A stretch of DNA of 64,000 nucleotides, taken from assembly GCF_032062135.1 (NCBI RefSeq), contig NC_092863.1, positions 16,311,039-16,375,038 of the forward strand. The letters are read 5' to 3'. Position 1 is the stretch's first letter. Every line of letters starts with the position of its first letter. Below the pieces are notes generated by a model. It was not told the DNA's origin. It saw nothing but the letters and a program-made list of their open reading frames with translations, and did not search any database. The DNA is from Pyxicephalus adspersus (lineage: Eukaryota; Chordata; Amphibia; Anura; Pyxicephalidae). Both the position numbers and the translations under genes were made by a program. Positions 13,101 to 24,717 of the stretch are shown here, piece after piece.

Positions 13101-14640
13101 TTTCCTGCTACATACTGTGGCCAACTTTTATGAATGGGACAGGCTTTGTGTGTAGCAGAGTTACATAAGAGAGAACTGACAGTGATATCCACTCTTATTC
13201 ACTCACTGCATGTAGTAGCCCCTAAATAAGGCACCTAAAAATAACAAAGGGACATAAGCAAATAAAATGCCTTATAAAAAGATTTTAATAAAGAAATGGC
13301 AGTGAAAGTGTAACGTTCTGGATCAAAATCTGAATGCAGAAGCTCCATAAAATACGTATCTCATTTGTACTGGCCTGGAGGGCGCAATTGCCCCCGACTC
13401 AATCCACTCCTGGACCTGAATGACCAAGCATGTTTATAATCAGATGTGGGAAAACCAGCTACCAGTTCAGAAAGAGACATATGTTAATTACATTTGTTGG
13501 TTGCACTTATCAATTTATTGTCTTACTAGAGGAAAGAGCAGTTGGCATGAGGCTGAATTTTGTACACTATATTGATGCCAGGGTATGGCACTATATTTTA
13601 CAAACCATCCTAGTTTTTATAAAATAAGTTTTAGGCAATGCAAGCTATTCCAGTTGTAACTTGCTATAATGATTAAGCTATTCAATAGTGAGAGAACAAA
13701 ACTGAAAGAACAAGGCTGAACAAAAAGAATGGAATGGAGAACACACTATAGTTGGGTCTAGGGTCTTTATAATAGGCAGCAGGCAAACAGTTACTATTTG
13801 GATGAGAAGAATGTTGAGTAATTAAAGGATTTCTATTTAACACAACAAGTGATGCCTTTGGCTCTGCATGTGGAGACATTTTGCCAGTTTAAGAGCTTTA
13901 AGTGTTACTGTTTGTCGTACAAGACAATGGAAAGTTTGCTGAAAGGCAGATCCCGTACATTATGCACACACACCCTCTATAGAAGTATGTTTTACTACAT
14001 AGATCATCCAGCAGAATGCATATTTATTTGTTTCTTATAATACTGAAAATAGTTTTGTACAATGCTTAATTCCTGACAACATAAGGGTGTCCATTTAAAC
14101 TTCACAAAGATAACATTTTTACACTAACAGTTTCTAGTTCTGACTTCTGTAATATTCCTATTAAATAGCCTGTAAAATAAAATCCCTAAAAAATTCTCAA
14201 GAAAAACTAGCAATGGCATGTGGCTAGAAATGGGATCTTAGGTATATAGATATTGCCATAAAATCCCTGAGGGGTGTAAGAAGGGGGTGGGAGATTCTAC
14301 TATCCAATATTATCAACAACTAAAACTAGGTCATAAAATGATGCAAAGAGTAAATAAAGAGAAAATGTGTCTCACTTATTAAAGCTCTCCAAGCCTGGAG
14401 ATAATAGACTATCATGGGAGATCCTTGGTGATCTTGCAAACCTAGGATGGATCTGGCGCAGGATTGAAAACAGGAAAATTGAAAAAAGAAATCCATTCCA
14501 TTACCCAGTTTTCCATTACCCAAGCTAATCGTACAAAATGCAATAGCCTTGGCCGATTATGTTAAAATATTGAGCTATGCAGCCTGATCCATAAGCACAG
14601 TTGGCCCAGTGGCCAGCACTTTTGACTTTGGAAAAATCAG
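10145..14640. other. Intergenic, no gene seen
   Basis: This is AT-rich non-coding DNA. A segment near 10490-10620 (T-rich start, TCTTTATTTAGGGGTTTC, then A-rich) looks like a reverse-oriented retroposon tail, but the family was not identified. All open frames are 61-90 codons and lack recognisable motifs. Confidence 0.5.
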
Positions 14641-14650
14641 CCTCAGACTG

Positions 14651-14770
14651 TTAATGACATATGACTATGGTAGGTACATTTGATCCAGCCCCTCAGGGTA
14701 ACAGTTGGATTATGGACTTTGTAAAGCGCTAAGTAATAGTTGGCGCTATATAAATACAAGATAACAATAT
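14651..14770 (+). repeat. Retroposon-tail repeat, copy 1
   Basis: The block starts TTAATGACATATGACTATGG and ends in GCGCTAAGTAATAGTTGGCGCTATATAAATAC-like sequence (quoted in two parts: GCGCTAAGTAATAG, TTGGCGCTATATAAATAC). It matches 35313-35470 and 53831-53917 in the same orientation and 51287-51545 in reverse. It also shares its 3' end with the L2-like fragment at 5020-5670. Confidence 0.75.
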
Positions 14771-15653
14771 TAAGTCAGCAGATCACATCATGGAGCATAA
14801 GCTGAAAAGGCTCAAAATGAATCATTGACAGCAATTGTGTAGCTGCTTTTACTGTCTGACAAATGGAATTTGTTTAGTCTACCATAACATCCAGTCTGCT
14901 GTCACCTTTCCTCAGGCTTAGGCAGTGAGACCAGAAAAAGATGAACTAGATGTAATAATCATACTGTTGATATTGTGTAGTTCCTTAAAAGAAATAAAAA
15001 TTCTCTAATGCACCTTTTTTCAATTAGGGGATTTTTTGCCAACAAAAGGCATTCTAGATCGATGCTACATCAAACAAATTGATAAAATCAGAAGTCCAAT
15101 TATTAAACCAGTATTACAATAATGCAATAAAGTCCTTTTTTATAAAAAAACATCCACTCATGCTATTATGGATAATTACCACTGTGGCTCGTGATAGAAG
15201 AGCAAACTGTCTATAATAAAACATGTATTCCCTGTAAATGTTTTTACACATTTACAACACGTTTCACGGCTCATTGTTCACTTCCTCAGATGTTTGGCAT
15301 CTAGTCATGTACTGTACACAGAAGAAAAGTATGTCCAACAAAATATCAAATAGTAGGGATGACTAGATAAATTGGAGTAAACATATGTAGGTGTTAAACC
15401 TACAATGATAGGTCTATGTCACCAATTTTAGTGCAAAGTATTTACCAATGCAAGCAGGTAGTCGGTCATGTTCAGGGTACACCCAAGATTGGCTGCTTCA
15501 AACCCTTCCCAGAATGAGTGGACTACAAAAGAAATAAATTGATAAAAGTAACATCTAATTTATTGAGCCAAAACACTAAGACTGGAACACATCGGAAGGC
15601 TGCTGCCCACTGTGTATAATCGCTCATCAGTGCTACTATTGTTAATAAACAAC

Positions 15654-15738
15654 AGTGGTTGGCATTTTCATTGGTTGGCGGTTGTCAGGAGGCACAAACA
15701 CCCATAACATGACCAACCAATGAAACACACACCACTTT
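15654..15738. repeat. Inverted repeat (about 25-bp arms)
   Basis: The arms at about 15654-15678 and 15714-15738 are nearly complementary, both built on CATTGGTTGG / CCAACCAATG. This is probably a small fold-back element. No gene is associated with it. Confidence 0.6.
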
Positions 15739-15834
15739 ATTAGTCTTCACATTGGGTAGTGGTACAATCCCTAATGGCCACCAGCCATTTTCATTGACAA
15801 GGGGCTTACATCATGTTGTCTAATAATATTAGTA

Positions 15835-15981
15835 AAGCCCCATATACACGTGCAATTATTGTCGTTGGAAAGGATCTTTCCCGATGGACGACAGGCTCTG
15901 TACACAGGTCAGATTGATGTCCAATATCAGCCCTGAGCCAATTATCGAACGAGAACCATTGGACGTGTGTACGTAGCTTAA
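15835..15981. mobile_element. Short MITE with imperfect terminal inverted repeats
   Basis: The left end contains CATATACACGTGCAAT, and the right end is the approximate complement (GGACGTGTGTACGTAGCTT). The internal region GATGGACGACAGGCTCTGTACA is palindrome-rich (quoted as GATGGACGACAGG, CTCTGTACA). This pattern is typical of abundant amphibian MITEs. The superfamily is not assigned; a TWA-type target would suggest PIF/Harbinger. Confidence 0.55.
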
Positions 15982-17980
15982 CAGTGAGCAATTGAACACT
16001 GGGCAGCAACTGCATGCAGTGTATATTTAAGAGTTTCCAAATGTAGCTTACCTTGCTAAGTGTTTGGTAAACTTAGGTTTGGCTCTAACCAAACACAGGT
16101 TTGTTTAAGCAACATTAGCATGAATGACTACATGTGCACATTGCTTTTTGGAGATATTTTGTGGACACATTGACATTTTTTACATACCCTTGTGGAGTTT
16201 TATCATGCTAAATGATAACAAGGAAAAATAACAAAAATATGCACAAAGGACACGAAGAAAAGGTGTTTCCAGTTGACTAGACAAACACAACATAAGCAAA
16301 ATAAAATAAAGATGCAAATAAACATAAGATGAAGATCTGCATTGATTTCCTAACTGTCCCTACCCTTTTCTTTGACATAAGATTTGATACATTTAAAGAG
16401 GGCTATAGAGCTAGTTGTATCAGTTCTCTTAAAATGGTCAGATCACTGTTTGATATTGATGGACAACCTATGAATAATGTCCATTACATATCAATTTATA
16501 CAAACAGGTTGTGAGGGAATCAGTACAAATACAGAACATTTTATCAACCAGGGTATCTTTAAAATTTTTTAGAAGTTTCAGGAAATATGCAATAGGCTTT
16601 TCTATATATTTTAATCAACACACTGCATTGCTTGTAGAACTTGAACCCATCTCCTTGTCCTTCCAGTAGGTAACCAATGACACCGTAAGAGGGGCATTTT
16701 TTCCCACTGACAACCAAGACATAGGAATATTTTTTCTTTTGACACTCAGTGTATTAACGCATTCTCTTCAATGGTTACCAGTGTAAGAATGTGCAACTAA
16801 AACTGACCAGGTATATAAAAAAAGTAGATTTCTCAGTGAAGAACAATGAACGGTGGCATCTATCACACTAATATTCAATGTTCCACTGATCACCAATATT
16901 TAAACCACACTGACCATCAAATGTAAAGTATCTCTTTTCTGCCTGTTGATAATATTAATAGTATAATATGAAACACGTACTTCCCAAATGGCAGGTTGGA
17001 AAGACTATGGAGAGCTAAATGGCTTAGTAGAAACTGCATTCAATTGGCCATGGGGTTTAATGTGGCGTTTGAAGCGTTCAGTAGTTTATGACCAGACAGA
17101 CAAACAATCAATCACAGCACAGACCAAATGATGGCCAAAAAAAGAACTTTTGATTATGGTTCTTCATAAGGATTCTTGAATGATGTAAAAAAGGGATTAT
17201 AGATAAAGAGAATGTCATAATAATGTATTAGCACTACATTATTCTATCACAGATACATAAAACTGTGTTCAAGCATATCCCCAACAATTTTATTGGTATA
17301 ATGTCTTGCTTTGGGATTTGTCCAACCTCTGCTGGAGTTCTTGGCTTAATTTATTATGAGAGAGTTACTATGGGAGACAGTTTGGCGTGGCACCTGAAGT
17401 GGTTTCCTTTGGTTAGATGTACATTACTCAGCTTGTAATTACTGGCTCCTAACAATAGTGTTCTGACAGTAGTGTGTTCCATCCTCCTGGGTGTGTCCCA
17501 CAATTAACTAAGACAGCTAAAACTCAGGTTTAATAAACTTGTCGAAATGGTGCTTTAGTATCAGGAGAGCTAATATGTGTTTGTCTATAATATGTTTTTT
17601 TTGTATACCAAGCAAAAAAGTCTCACTATAGATTGTGGGGATTAATTTAGTGTTTAGGTGGAAACTAATATGTAATTGAAAGTCCTTATTTTATTCCTCA
17701 ACGTCTCTAAAAACTAATATGTTATTAGTTAACAAATGTTTTCAATCCTGGACCAGATATATTCCAAGTTTTCTGGATCACCCAGGGTCCCCCAAGATAG
17801 TCTATCTTCTTCTACAGTCTTTGATTCTGCTCTAACCCTCTGCATTGTATCCGTAGCATGGAGGATGTCGGCTTTATTAAGATTTATTACTTTATATTAC
17901 TAAGATTTATTACTATTTATTACTTATAGTATATATTTTTGAATTCATGAACATGAAACATTGAATATTTCACTAAAACT
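15982..17980. other. Intergenic, no gene seen
   Basis: This is AT-rich DNA without supported genes. A short segment near 16660-16740 (CACCGTAAGAGG, TTTTCCCACTGACAACC) faintly resembles the hAT-like family of 56926-57198. Confidence 0.5.
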
Positions 17981-17989
17981 CACCAGGTG

Positions 17990-18210
17990 ATCAATCTCAA
18001 TCTTTATTCCTGTTCAGCATCAGAATACAATAAAGAAGAGCAATATATTAAACCTTTAGTGCAATTTCCACACTATTATATGAAAATAGCTGAGTATGTA
18101 ATGATTTAGCAGGTTGGACAGGTTGCTCATAAAATTATTGTCATGCTTTTGTGGCTTTTATTGAATTTCTCATTATGAATTGTTCTTGTAATTCGGTCAC
18201 AACCCTGAGA
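17990..18210. repeat. Non-coding block paralogous to upstream of keratin gene 3
   Basis: This block is collinear with about 46190-46400. Shared strings include TAGCTGAGTA, TAATGATTTA, CAGGTTGG and TGTGGCTTTTA. The match places sequence 6.5 kb upstream of gene 1 next to sequence 1.4 kb upstream of gene 3, so the duplicated unit was larger than the gene. Any regulatory role is inference. Confidence 0.65.
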
Positions 18211-19360
18211 ATTTTCTATATACGTCACAATATTAGAAACCATAGATGGTGAAATATGGCTGATTACTCACAATCAAATATGCATTTCTTAGCTCCATGT
18301 AGCCTTGTTTGGTATGGTTGAGTCATATGTTGGTTTTGGAGAAAACGTGAAAGCCACATGTATTAATATGTCATTTTAAGGACTCTTTCTATTTTGTCCA
18401 GCTACTAATATTTTTTTAAGAATTGCTGGTGAATTCTGAAAATTTGGATCTGGAAGTTCCTTTAAAAGTGATCACAGTGATCCCCCTCCCAGTGACAATG
18501 CTTAGGTCACAATATCACAATATCACATAATCATTGTCTGAACTTGCTTGTGCAGGATGATATACAGAATGTCTTTTTAGATCTCATATACCCCTTCCAA
18601 TGGTTTGATACAGTATAGCACTGTATGTTGATAATAACCATTCATACCTAAGGTGCAATGCTGATTATAAATACTGCTAAAATCAATTACATTATTACAT
18701 TTATTTTTATGGTATTTAATAAACAATAACCTAAAAATGTGTCCCTAGTGTAGGTCCCAGAAATTTATAATGGCTGCTATGTTCTCCACACTCCGGCACT
18801 GTACCAGAATTCTTGGATCCTGGAATGTTGGTCATTTTTCAGCATAAAAAAATCTTCCTGTTCTGCTTTTTTCTTCTTTCCAATTCAGGTCACCATTAGC
18901 ATTAAAATCACACATTGCTTTTCAAAAATAGTGAACACAAGTAGAAAAAATACATGCAGTAAAAAGGGATACATATTCTCCTATTTAATGTGAAGGTGAG
19001 TTTTGGTGAGATCTTTCATCCAGCATCTTCTTAGAAGTGATTATATCAGTGACAATTATAACACCGGAGACAATTTTAAACATATTTTTTGTTGACTTTA
19101 ATTTTTAAGCTTATTTACACTAAAATAGGTATGCTGATTCTGAAAGTGCAGTTAGTTTTCTTCTATCACGCCAGGTCTTTTCTCTACCGCTTATAATAAT
19201 GTGATTACTGCAGCGTAAATTTGTATAGGCTATTCATTCACACCGCAGTTTCTCATCGTAAGTGCCTACACAACCCTGATTCATTTTGTTATATCTGTAG
19301 CAGTTTCACCATTACTAGTTCAGTGGGGAACATCAGCAAGCCTATTTTCATATTTCAAAG
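18211..19360. other. Intergenic, no gene seen
   Basis: No gene, repeat boundary or RNA was recognised in this AT-rich stretch. Confidence 0.5.
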
Positions 19361-19361
19361 T

Positions 19362-20842
19362 TAAACTTGGTGATCAAGATAAGTCTTGGGCCCCTCATAA
19401 GGTGTGCAAACAGTGTGTGGAGGGTTTACGGATGTGGACAAAGGGAGCATGTGATAAGATGCCATTTGGTTTACCTATGGTTTGGCGAGAGTCAGGAGAT
19501 CATTTCAGTGACTGTTACTTTTGTATAGTGAAAACCTCAGGATATAACAAGAAAAATAAATGTAACTTAGAGTATCCTAGTCTACCATCGGCTATACGCC
19601 CATTGGGTCATTCATATGAAATCCCAGTGCCGGTTTTCGTTACACTACCCTCTCTTGAAGAACATGATTATGGTGATGAACTAGGTGACAACAATGATGA
19701 AGAGTTTGAAAATTGAAGAGGACTTTGTTCGTAATGGATTTGATCAGCATGATTTGAGTGATTTGGCATGTGATTTGGGATTTTCGAAGAAGGCTTCAGA
19801 ACTCCTAGCATCAATATGTCGTGAGAAAAACTTACGTGAAAATGGAACAAAGGTATCGTACTTTAGAACCAGAGAAATTGCATTTCTGCAGTACTTTAGA
19901 ACTGACAGTGGCTTTGTGCATTGCCATACCATACATGGTTTAATGGAGGAAAATGGAATTCCAATCTATAGCTCAACCGAATGGCGACTATTCATCGATA
20001 GCTCAAAGTGGAGCCTAAAGTGTGCCCTTCTTCCTGCAAGAATATGCAGACATAAAAAGAGTCATTGAGTTGTTGCAATATCACCAACACAATTGGGTCA
20101 TCTGTGTTGACCTTAAAATGGTAAGCTTCCTTCTTTGTCAGCAATGCGAATACACCAAGTATCCCTGTTATCTGTGCATGTGGGACAGCAGAGCTCGTGG
20201 GTTGCATTGGGTGGAAAGAAATCTGCCAAGGAATCTGCCAAGATCTGCCCTAAAACCAGGTGATCCAAACATTCTACATGAGCCACTTGTTGATAGAAAG
20301 AATATTATATTTCCACCTCTGCACATGAAACTGGGTCTAATGAAGCAGTTTGTTAAATCTTTGCCTACTGAAAGAGACCATTTCAAGTACCTCATTTTGG
20401 CATTTTCTAGCCTGTCATTTGAAAAAATAATGGTGATGAACATTTCATCAGGACAATATCAGAAGTCGAAAAGAATGCTTGGTTATCATTCAAAGCCATT
20501 GTCAAGGACTTTATTGGAAACACATGAGCAAATAATTACACAGAAATTGTTCAGAAACTCTTGGAGAGCTACAAAATGCTTGGTTGCTTTATGAGCATTA
20601 AGGTGCATTTTCTGCATAGCCATCTTTCTAACTTCCTGGAAAACCTTGGTGCAGTCAGTGATGAGCAAGGTGAACAATTCCACCAAGATTTGAAGGTCAT
20701 GGAAGGATGGTATCAGGGTAGATGGGATGTACATATGATGGCTGACTATTGTTGGAGCATCCGGAGGGATTGTCCTAACACTGAACACTCCAGGAAAAGA
20801 TATAGGCGTAAATTTAACCTTAACCGCTTACCCGATTCATTT
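19362..20842 (+). pseudogene. Decayed ORF of a dispersed transposon-like family
   Basis: An intronless reading about 480 residues long can be followed through three or more frames. Segment 1 (about 19362-19716) has a Cys pattern (HKVCKQCVEGL, then DHFSDCYFC) suggestive of zinc binding, then YPSLPSAIRP. Segment 2 (about 19710-20015) reads GTKVSYFRTRE and LFIDSSKWSLKC. Segment 3 (about 20040-20430) reads KYPCYLCMWDSRARG and FPPLHMKLGLMKQFVK. Segment 4 (about 20437-20830) reads NAWLSFKAIVKDFIGNT, a TGA stop, then IKVHFLHSHL, GAVSDEQGEQFHQD and MMADYCW. Frameshifts and the stop make it non-functional. Recurring intronless ORFs of this kind occur across animal genomes, but I cannot name the element class with confidence. 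The DSS, H and E/D residues would fit a transposase or nuclease; that is inference. Confidence 0.7.
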
Positions 20843-21160
20843 TTTATTGTTTTACTGTAAAAAAAATGTGACAATGAATCTTTTGTATGAACAAAAAAAA
20901 AATCAACAGTACGTTTGAATTATTATTTCATTATTTTTTCATTGTATATAAAATTTCTATGTTTTTTGGCAAAAATAGAGGGTACCCTGTATCATAAAAA
21001 CTGGATGTGATAGCAAGAAAATGGGGACATTTCTGGATTCACCACACAAAAATTGATATTTTCATTTTATTATGTTTCTGTCAGGCACTGAAATATTCAA
21101 AGCTACCAGTTACTCTAGCACTCCTTTAGAAGATGAGAATACCTTTGGTCCATAACTCTG

Positions 21161-21220
21161 TACTGCAAAAAATGTTTAATCCAACCACTGTACTGCAAAA
21201 AATGTTTAATCCAACCACTG
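21161..21220. repeat. 30-bp perfect tandem duplication (2 copies)
   Basis: A unit beginning TACTGCAAAAAATGTTTAAT is present at 21161-21190 and identically at 21191-21220, which indicates a recent slippage or replication event. Confidence 0.95.
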
Positions 21221-21499
21221 TCCCCTTCCCCCTAACACAATTAATGATATTCATATTTAATTCACCAGACTGATTTACAGTTATTGAAATCTGGAGCTGG
21301 ACAGCTTTGAAAGTTAACTCCTTCCAGCTGGTCTTACCAAAATATAAAGGTAATTTTAGCCCTCAAGGTTGTCTCTTTAGGTCCTTCAATGGTTCTGGAC
21401 ATCCAGAGTTTCCCAAGGCCCCATATGGCTCCCAAAGGCTTCTATCCCACCAGCAGTAGAAACCATGGGTGCCACTATGCTCTGTGGACTCCTCAAACT

Positions 21500-22790
21500 G
21501 GTATACTACCCTTTCTTGAAGGAGTCTCCAGCCACACCTGGGGACAGACCAGTAACCACCACACATACTCTACCACATTAGGAGGCCCTGATGGCAGACA
21601 CTTTCTTCAGACATGCTCCTGACGTGAAGCTGGACATTATGGGTGCTACTTAAGCACACTGGCAGCTTGGAGAGCCAGTTCCCTTGCCAACCCTTTGTAG
21701 AAGGTTACCGACATAGGATAGTTACCAGTCAGTACCATGAAGAATAGCTGATGCTGTAGCTTGCACATTTAGCGCCTCCAAGGAGCACACCTTGTTGGTG
21801 TTTTCCTCAGGCACAAGACAGAAGAGAAGGAAGACGTTTATCCGAATTTCACCAACTGAAGTTGCCTTCTCTGAGACCTGCTATCCAACACCCCTGCAAA
21901 AGAACACTTAAAATTTACCTACCACTTTACCCACCAAACTACTAGATGGTAATTTATTTTACTGCAATTATCCGGTAAAGCCCTTCATCCATATTTCAAC
22001 TGTACAGATTTTTTGGAACCCTCAGCAACCTCCACATACATGCTCGCCATATTGTACACATGGATATTGGAACACAGCAGACCTAGGAGACTTAGGACAG
22101 TGAAAAATGAAATAAGTAGGAGGGGCACAATGAAGAAGTAAAACATCAAGTTTTCTTCAGCATTTTTATCCCTTGATCACCTCTGTCACCAGTCTAGGAT
22201 GGACAGCACTCATCAAGGCATGGTCATTAAACATAATATTTCTCTACCAGTCAGTGGAAATTAGAAAATTCTGTAACCAGTCCTAGCACAGGAAATCATC
22301 TAGTTGTCCTTACAAACATAGAGAAAGTATAGTACAGAGATGAAGTATGCCACTGACACACAGATTGTCACTAGTGCCTGATTTGAGTGCCAAAACACAG
22401 GCCACACACTGAGAAGGTTTAGATTTTGGGCAACAGGGCTGTAAAAATGTCTCTCGTGGACATCTGACCTCATAGATTCTTTTTTGAGTGAATGAACACA
22501 CATCTCCATGGACGCACACCAGCAAAGAATGATATAACCTTAAAAAATGGGGTTAGGGTCGGCAAGTAGATACTCTACATTAAATTACAGATCCTCACTC
22601 AAGTGTACAGTCTTTTTTTTTCAGTTTTTGCATCATCAGCGTGAAATTTATAGTTAGCTCAATGAGATGTTAGTGACAACACCTTTTTGTGGCAATGTGG
22701 TTCAAACAAATTAAAGGATCGTTCCATTCAAAAACGATTTTTTAATAATAAACGGAGCCTGGTGTGCTGAGTCAGCCTTTGCATATTTTG
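21500..22790. repeat. Low-copy duplicated non-coding region, copy 1
   Basis: Segments here match 30605-31460, for example GACAGACCAGTA...CACACATACTCT, GAAGAAGTAAAAC, and CATGGTCAT next to ATAATATTTCT. A later part (about 22500-22790) matches 31020-31225 and 36190-36480 (CTACTCTACATTAAATTA, TTTGCATCATCAGC, AAATTAAAGGATC, GGAGCCTGGTG). The order of some segments differs between copies. No intact gene was recognised. Confidence 0.65.
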
Positions 22791-24228
22791 CATACTTTAT
22801 TGAAAAGTCCTTGCCATATTTTTCTTAATATAATACAACTCTTCGTGTTTATCTGGAAGTTTGTAAACCCAATCTTTGAGTATTCAAGCTCTTCCAGTTG
22901 CATTCTCTATAATACAACTGTAAATAAAAAAATCTTACTAAAAACTCATCAAGGCATCCGCAGACTCATAAACCTAAGTGCAGAAGCCTCAACCAGTAGA
23001 AATTCTAGAGATAATGTAAAAGAAAGAATCAGAAGAGTAAACTTTCCAGAATCTAACAAAAAATGAAATATTGGATTACTGTTGTGAAAGTCAGCATGAT
23101 TTTAATTTACAGTTTATTTTGTTTAAAATTGCAACATCCAATTATGTAATTACATCTTTATCATTAAAGGTGTTTGTAACTAAAACTTTCCAAGTTCAAG
23201 TGGTATTGGTTGGAACGAGAAATCTGAGTCTTAATTGGAATTCGTATTTTTAAAAAGGTTTTAACGAACTAGATTTGGCCATGTGCACCTAGCTCACATG
23301 TTGCACAGTTACATCCCCTGGGTTCATTTTGTGTTTGCTGTGCCTTTCTTCTCCCTATACTAACCCTTTTTCTTTACTTCTGACACCCTCTTCACCACCC
23401 CTTCCTGTATCCTTCATTATTCTCTTGACCCTTTCTACTATTTCTTTTTTTCTCCATTTACCCTCACTACGCTCCAACCTTTTCTCTCTTTAAGCCAAAA
23501 ATAATAGTAGTATTAGGGTATTGTATGCTCTCATCTGTACCCAAAGACCCAATGTCTCAAGGATGACCAATTGACATGTATATTATTGAAGATCTGAGTG
23601 GCTGTACCTTGTCCCCTTTTTTTCTGTTTCCCATTATAAGGACATAGGTGGCCCTGGGGAGACCTTTCCCTTGACAATAGTCTTTATAACAACTTCTTGC
23701 TTTTTCTTTTCTGACACTTTAATTGTTTGATCTATGTCATTCTATTGATTTCTGGTAAATACTCAAAGAATGTTATAAAACTGTGCAGCTTTTATTAAAA
23801 TAATTGCCCCACCATAATTTGAAAACCTGTTGTAGGGTGATAACTGTCTTCCTGTTCCTTGTTGTCCCATCATATGCACTCCTAAAGGAGATTGCAAGCA
23901 GCAGTACCATCACACATTTCTCAGACACGATCCAATGTGGCCTATATCAAGAAACCATTATAAATCAATCATGTGTAACTCTGGAGACAATGCATGCAAA
24001 CGGGACATGTCCACCAAAGGCTGCAAAATATCTGCAGCACTAAGATACAAAACAAGATGGAAGAGGTAAAAAGAGTCTTTTATGGGAAAAAAAGTATTTT
24101 ATGAGCAAAAAAAAAATATCATCCAGTTAAAGGTTGATTGATACTTGATACTCTCCTTGTCATTTGTGATACTCTTCTTGTCACGTTATCTTTGAGGGTT
24201 AAATGAAATAAAGATGATGGAGTGCATT
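22791..24228. other. Upstream flank of keratin gene 1
   Basis: This is non-coding. A block near 23620-23700 (CATTATAAGGACATAGGTGG, GGGGAGACCTTTCC) matches about 38808-38880 upstream of gene 2, showing that the gene duplication includes distal 5' flank. The open frame at 23804-24043 has a hydrophobic start but no ATG and no homologue recognised, so it is not called. Confidence 0.55.
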
Positions 24229-24717
24229 GTTTTAAACAGCATCTCTCATTTCAACTAATGTTCCTAACTTTCCTGAGTAGGGAGGGGTGGCCATACCATT
24301 TTACCTGGATAAGTGTACAAGAATGTCAAATGCATAGCCTAAAGCGAGGAGCCTCCCTGACTCAAAGTGAATCAGAGCTTTTGTTTTAGAAAACAGCAAA
24401 GTGCGCACAGACAATGCCTCCTCCCGTATATGTAAAAGCATTTTGTGTAAGAAAGATTTAAAGTAAAGAGATAGGGGAGGGGGTGTGAGACATTTCTGGA
24501 GTATTCTCCCAGACTAGTGAGGTAATCACAAATCCCGCTTCTCTCACAAATGTTGGCACGCAAATTAAAGTTGATGACTCTTACACGGAACCAATCCTTA
24601 GGAAGAAATCACGCCCACATCTCTTAGTATAAAGTCAGGGATGGAAAGTCTTGGCTTCTATCTCTCAATTATAACATCAAGTAGCTCATAGGAAAGGACA
24701 GGCATTACAATTTCATC
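24229..24717 (+). promoter_or_regulatory. Promoter and 5' UTR of keratin gene 1
   Basis: About 490 bp are nearly identical to the region upstream of gene 2 (38943-39407) and recognisably similar upstream of gene 3. Visible elements are an AP-1 consensus TGACTCA at 24358-24364, CCAAT at 24591-24595, an ACGCCCACAT box (KLF/Sp-like) at 24611-24620, and TATAAA at 24628-24633. The TATA box lies 90 bp before the ATG, so transcription should start near 24660 with a 5' UTR of about 60 nt. AP-1 and KLF factors are known regulators of keratin genes; use of these sites here is inference. Confidence 0.75.

Noticed and set aside
23804..24043. 79-codon frame with a signal-peptide-like start, upstream of gene 1
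   Set aside because: There is no ATG (it begins TTG), no second exon and no recognised family, although skin-secreted peptides were considered.
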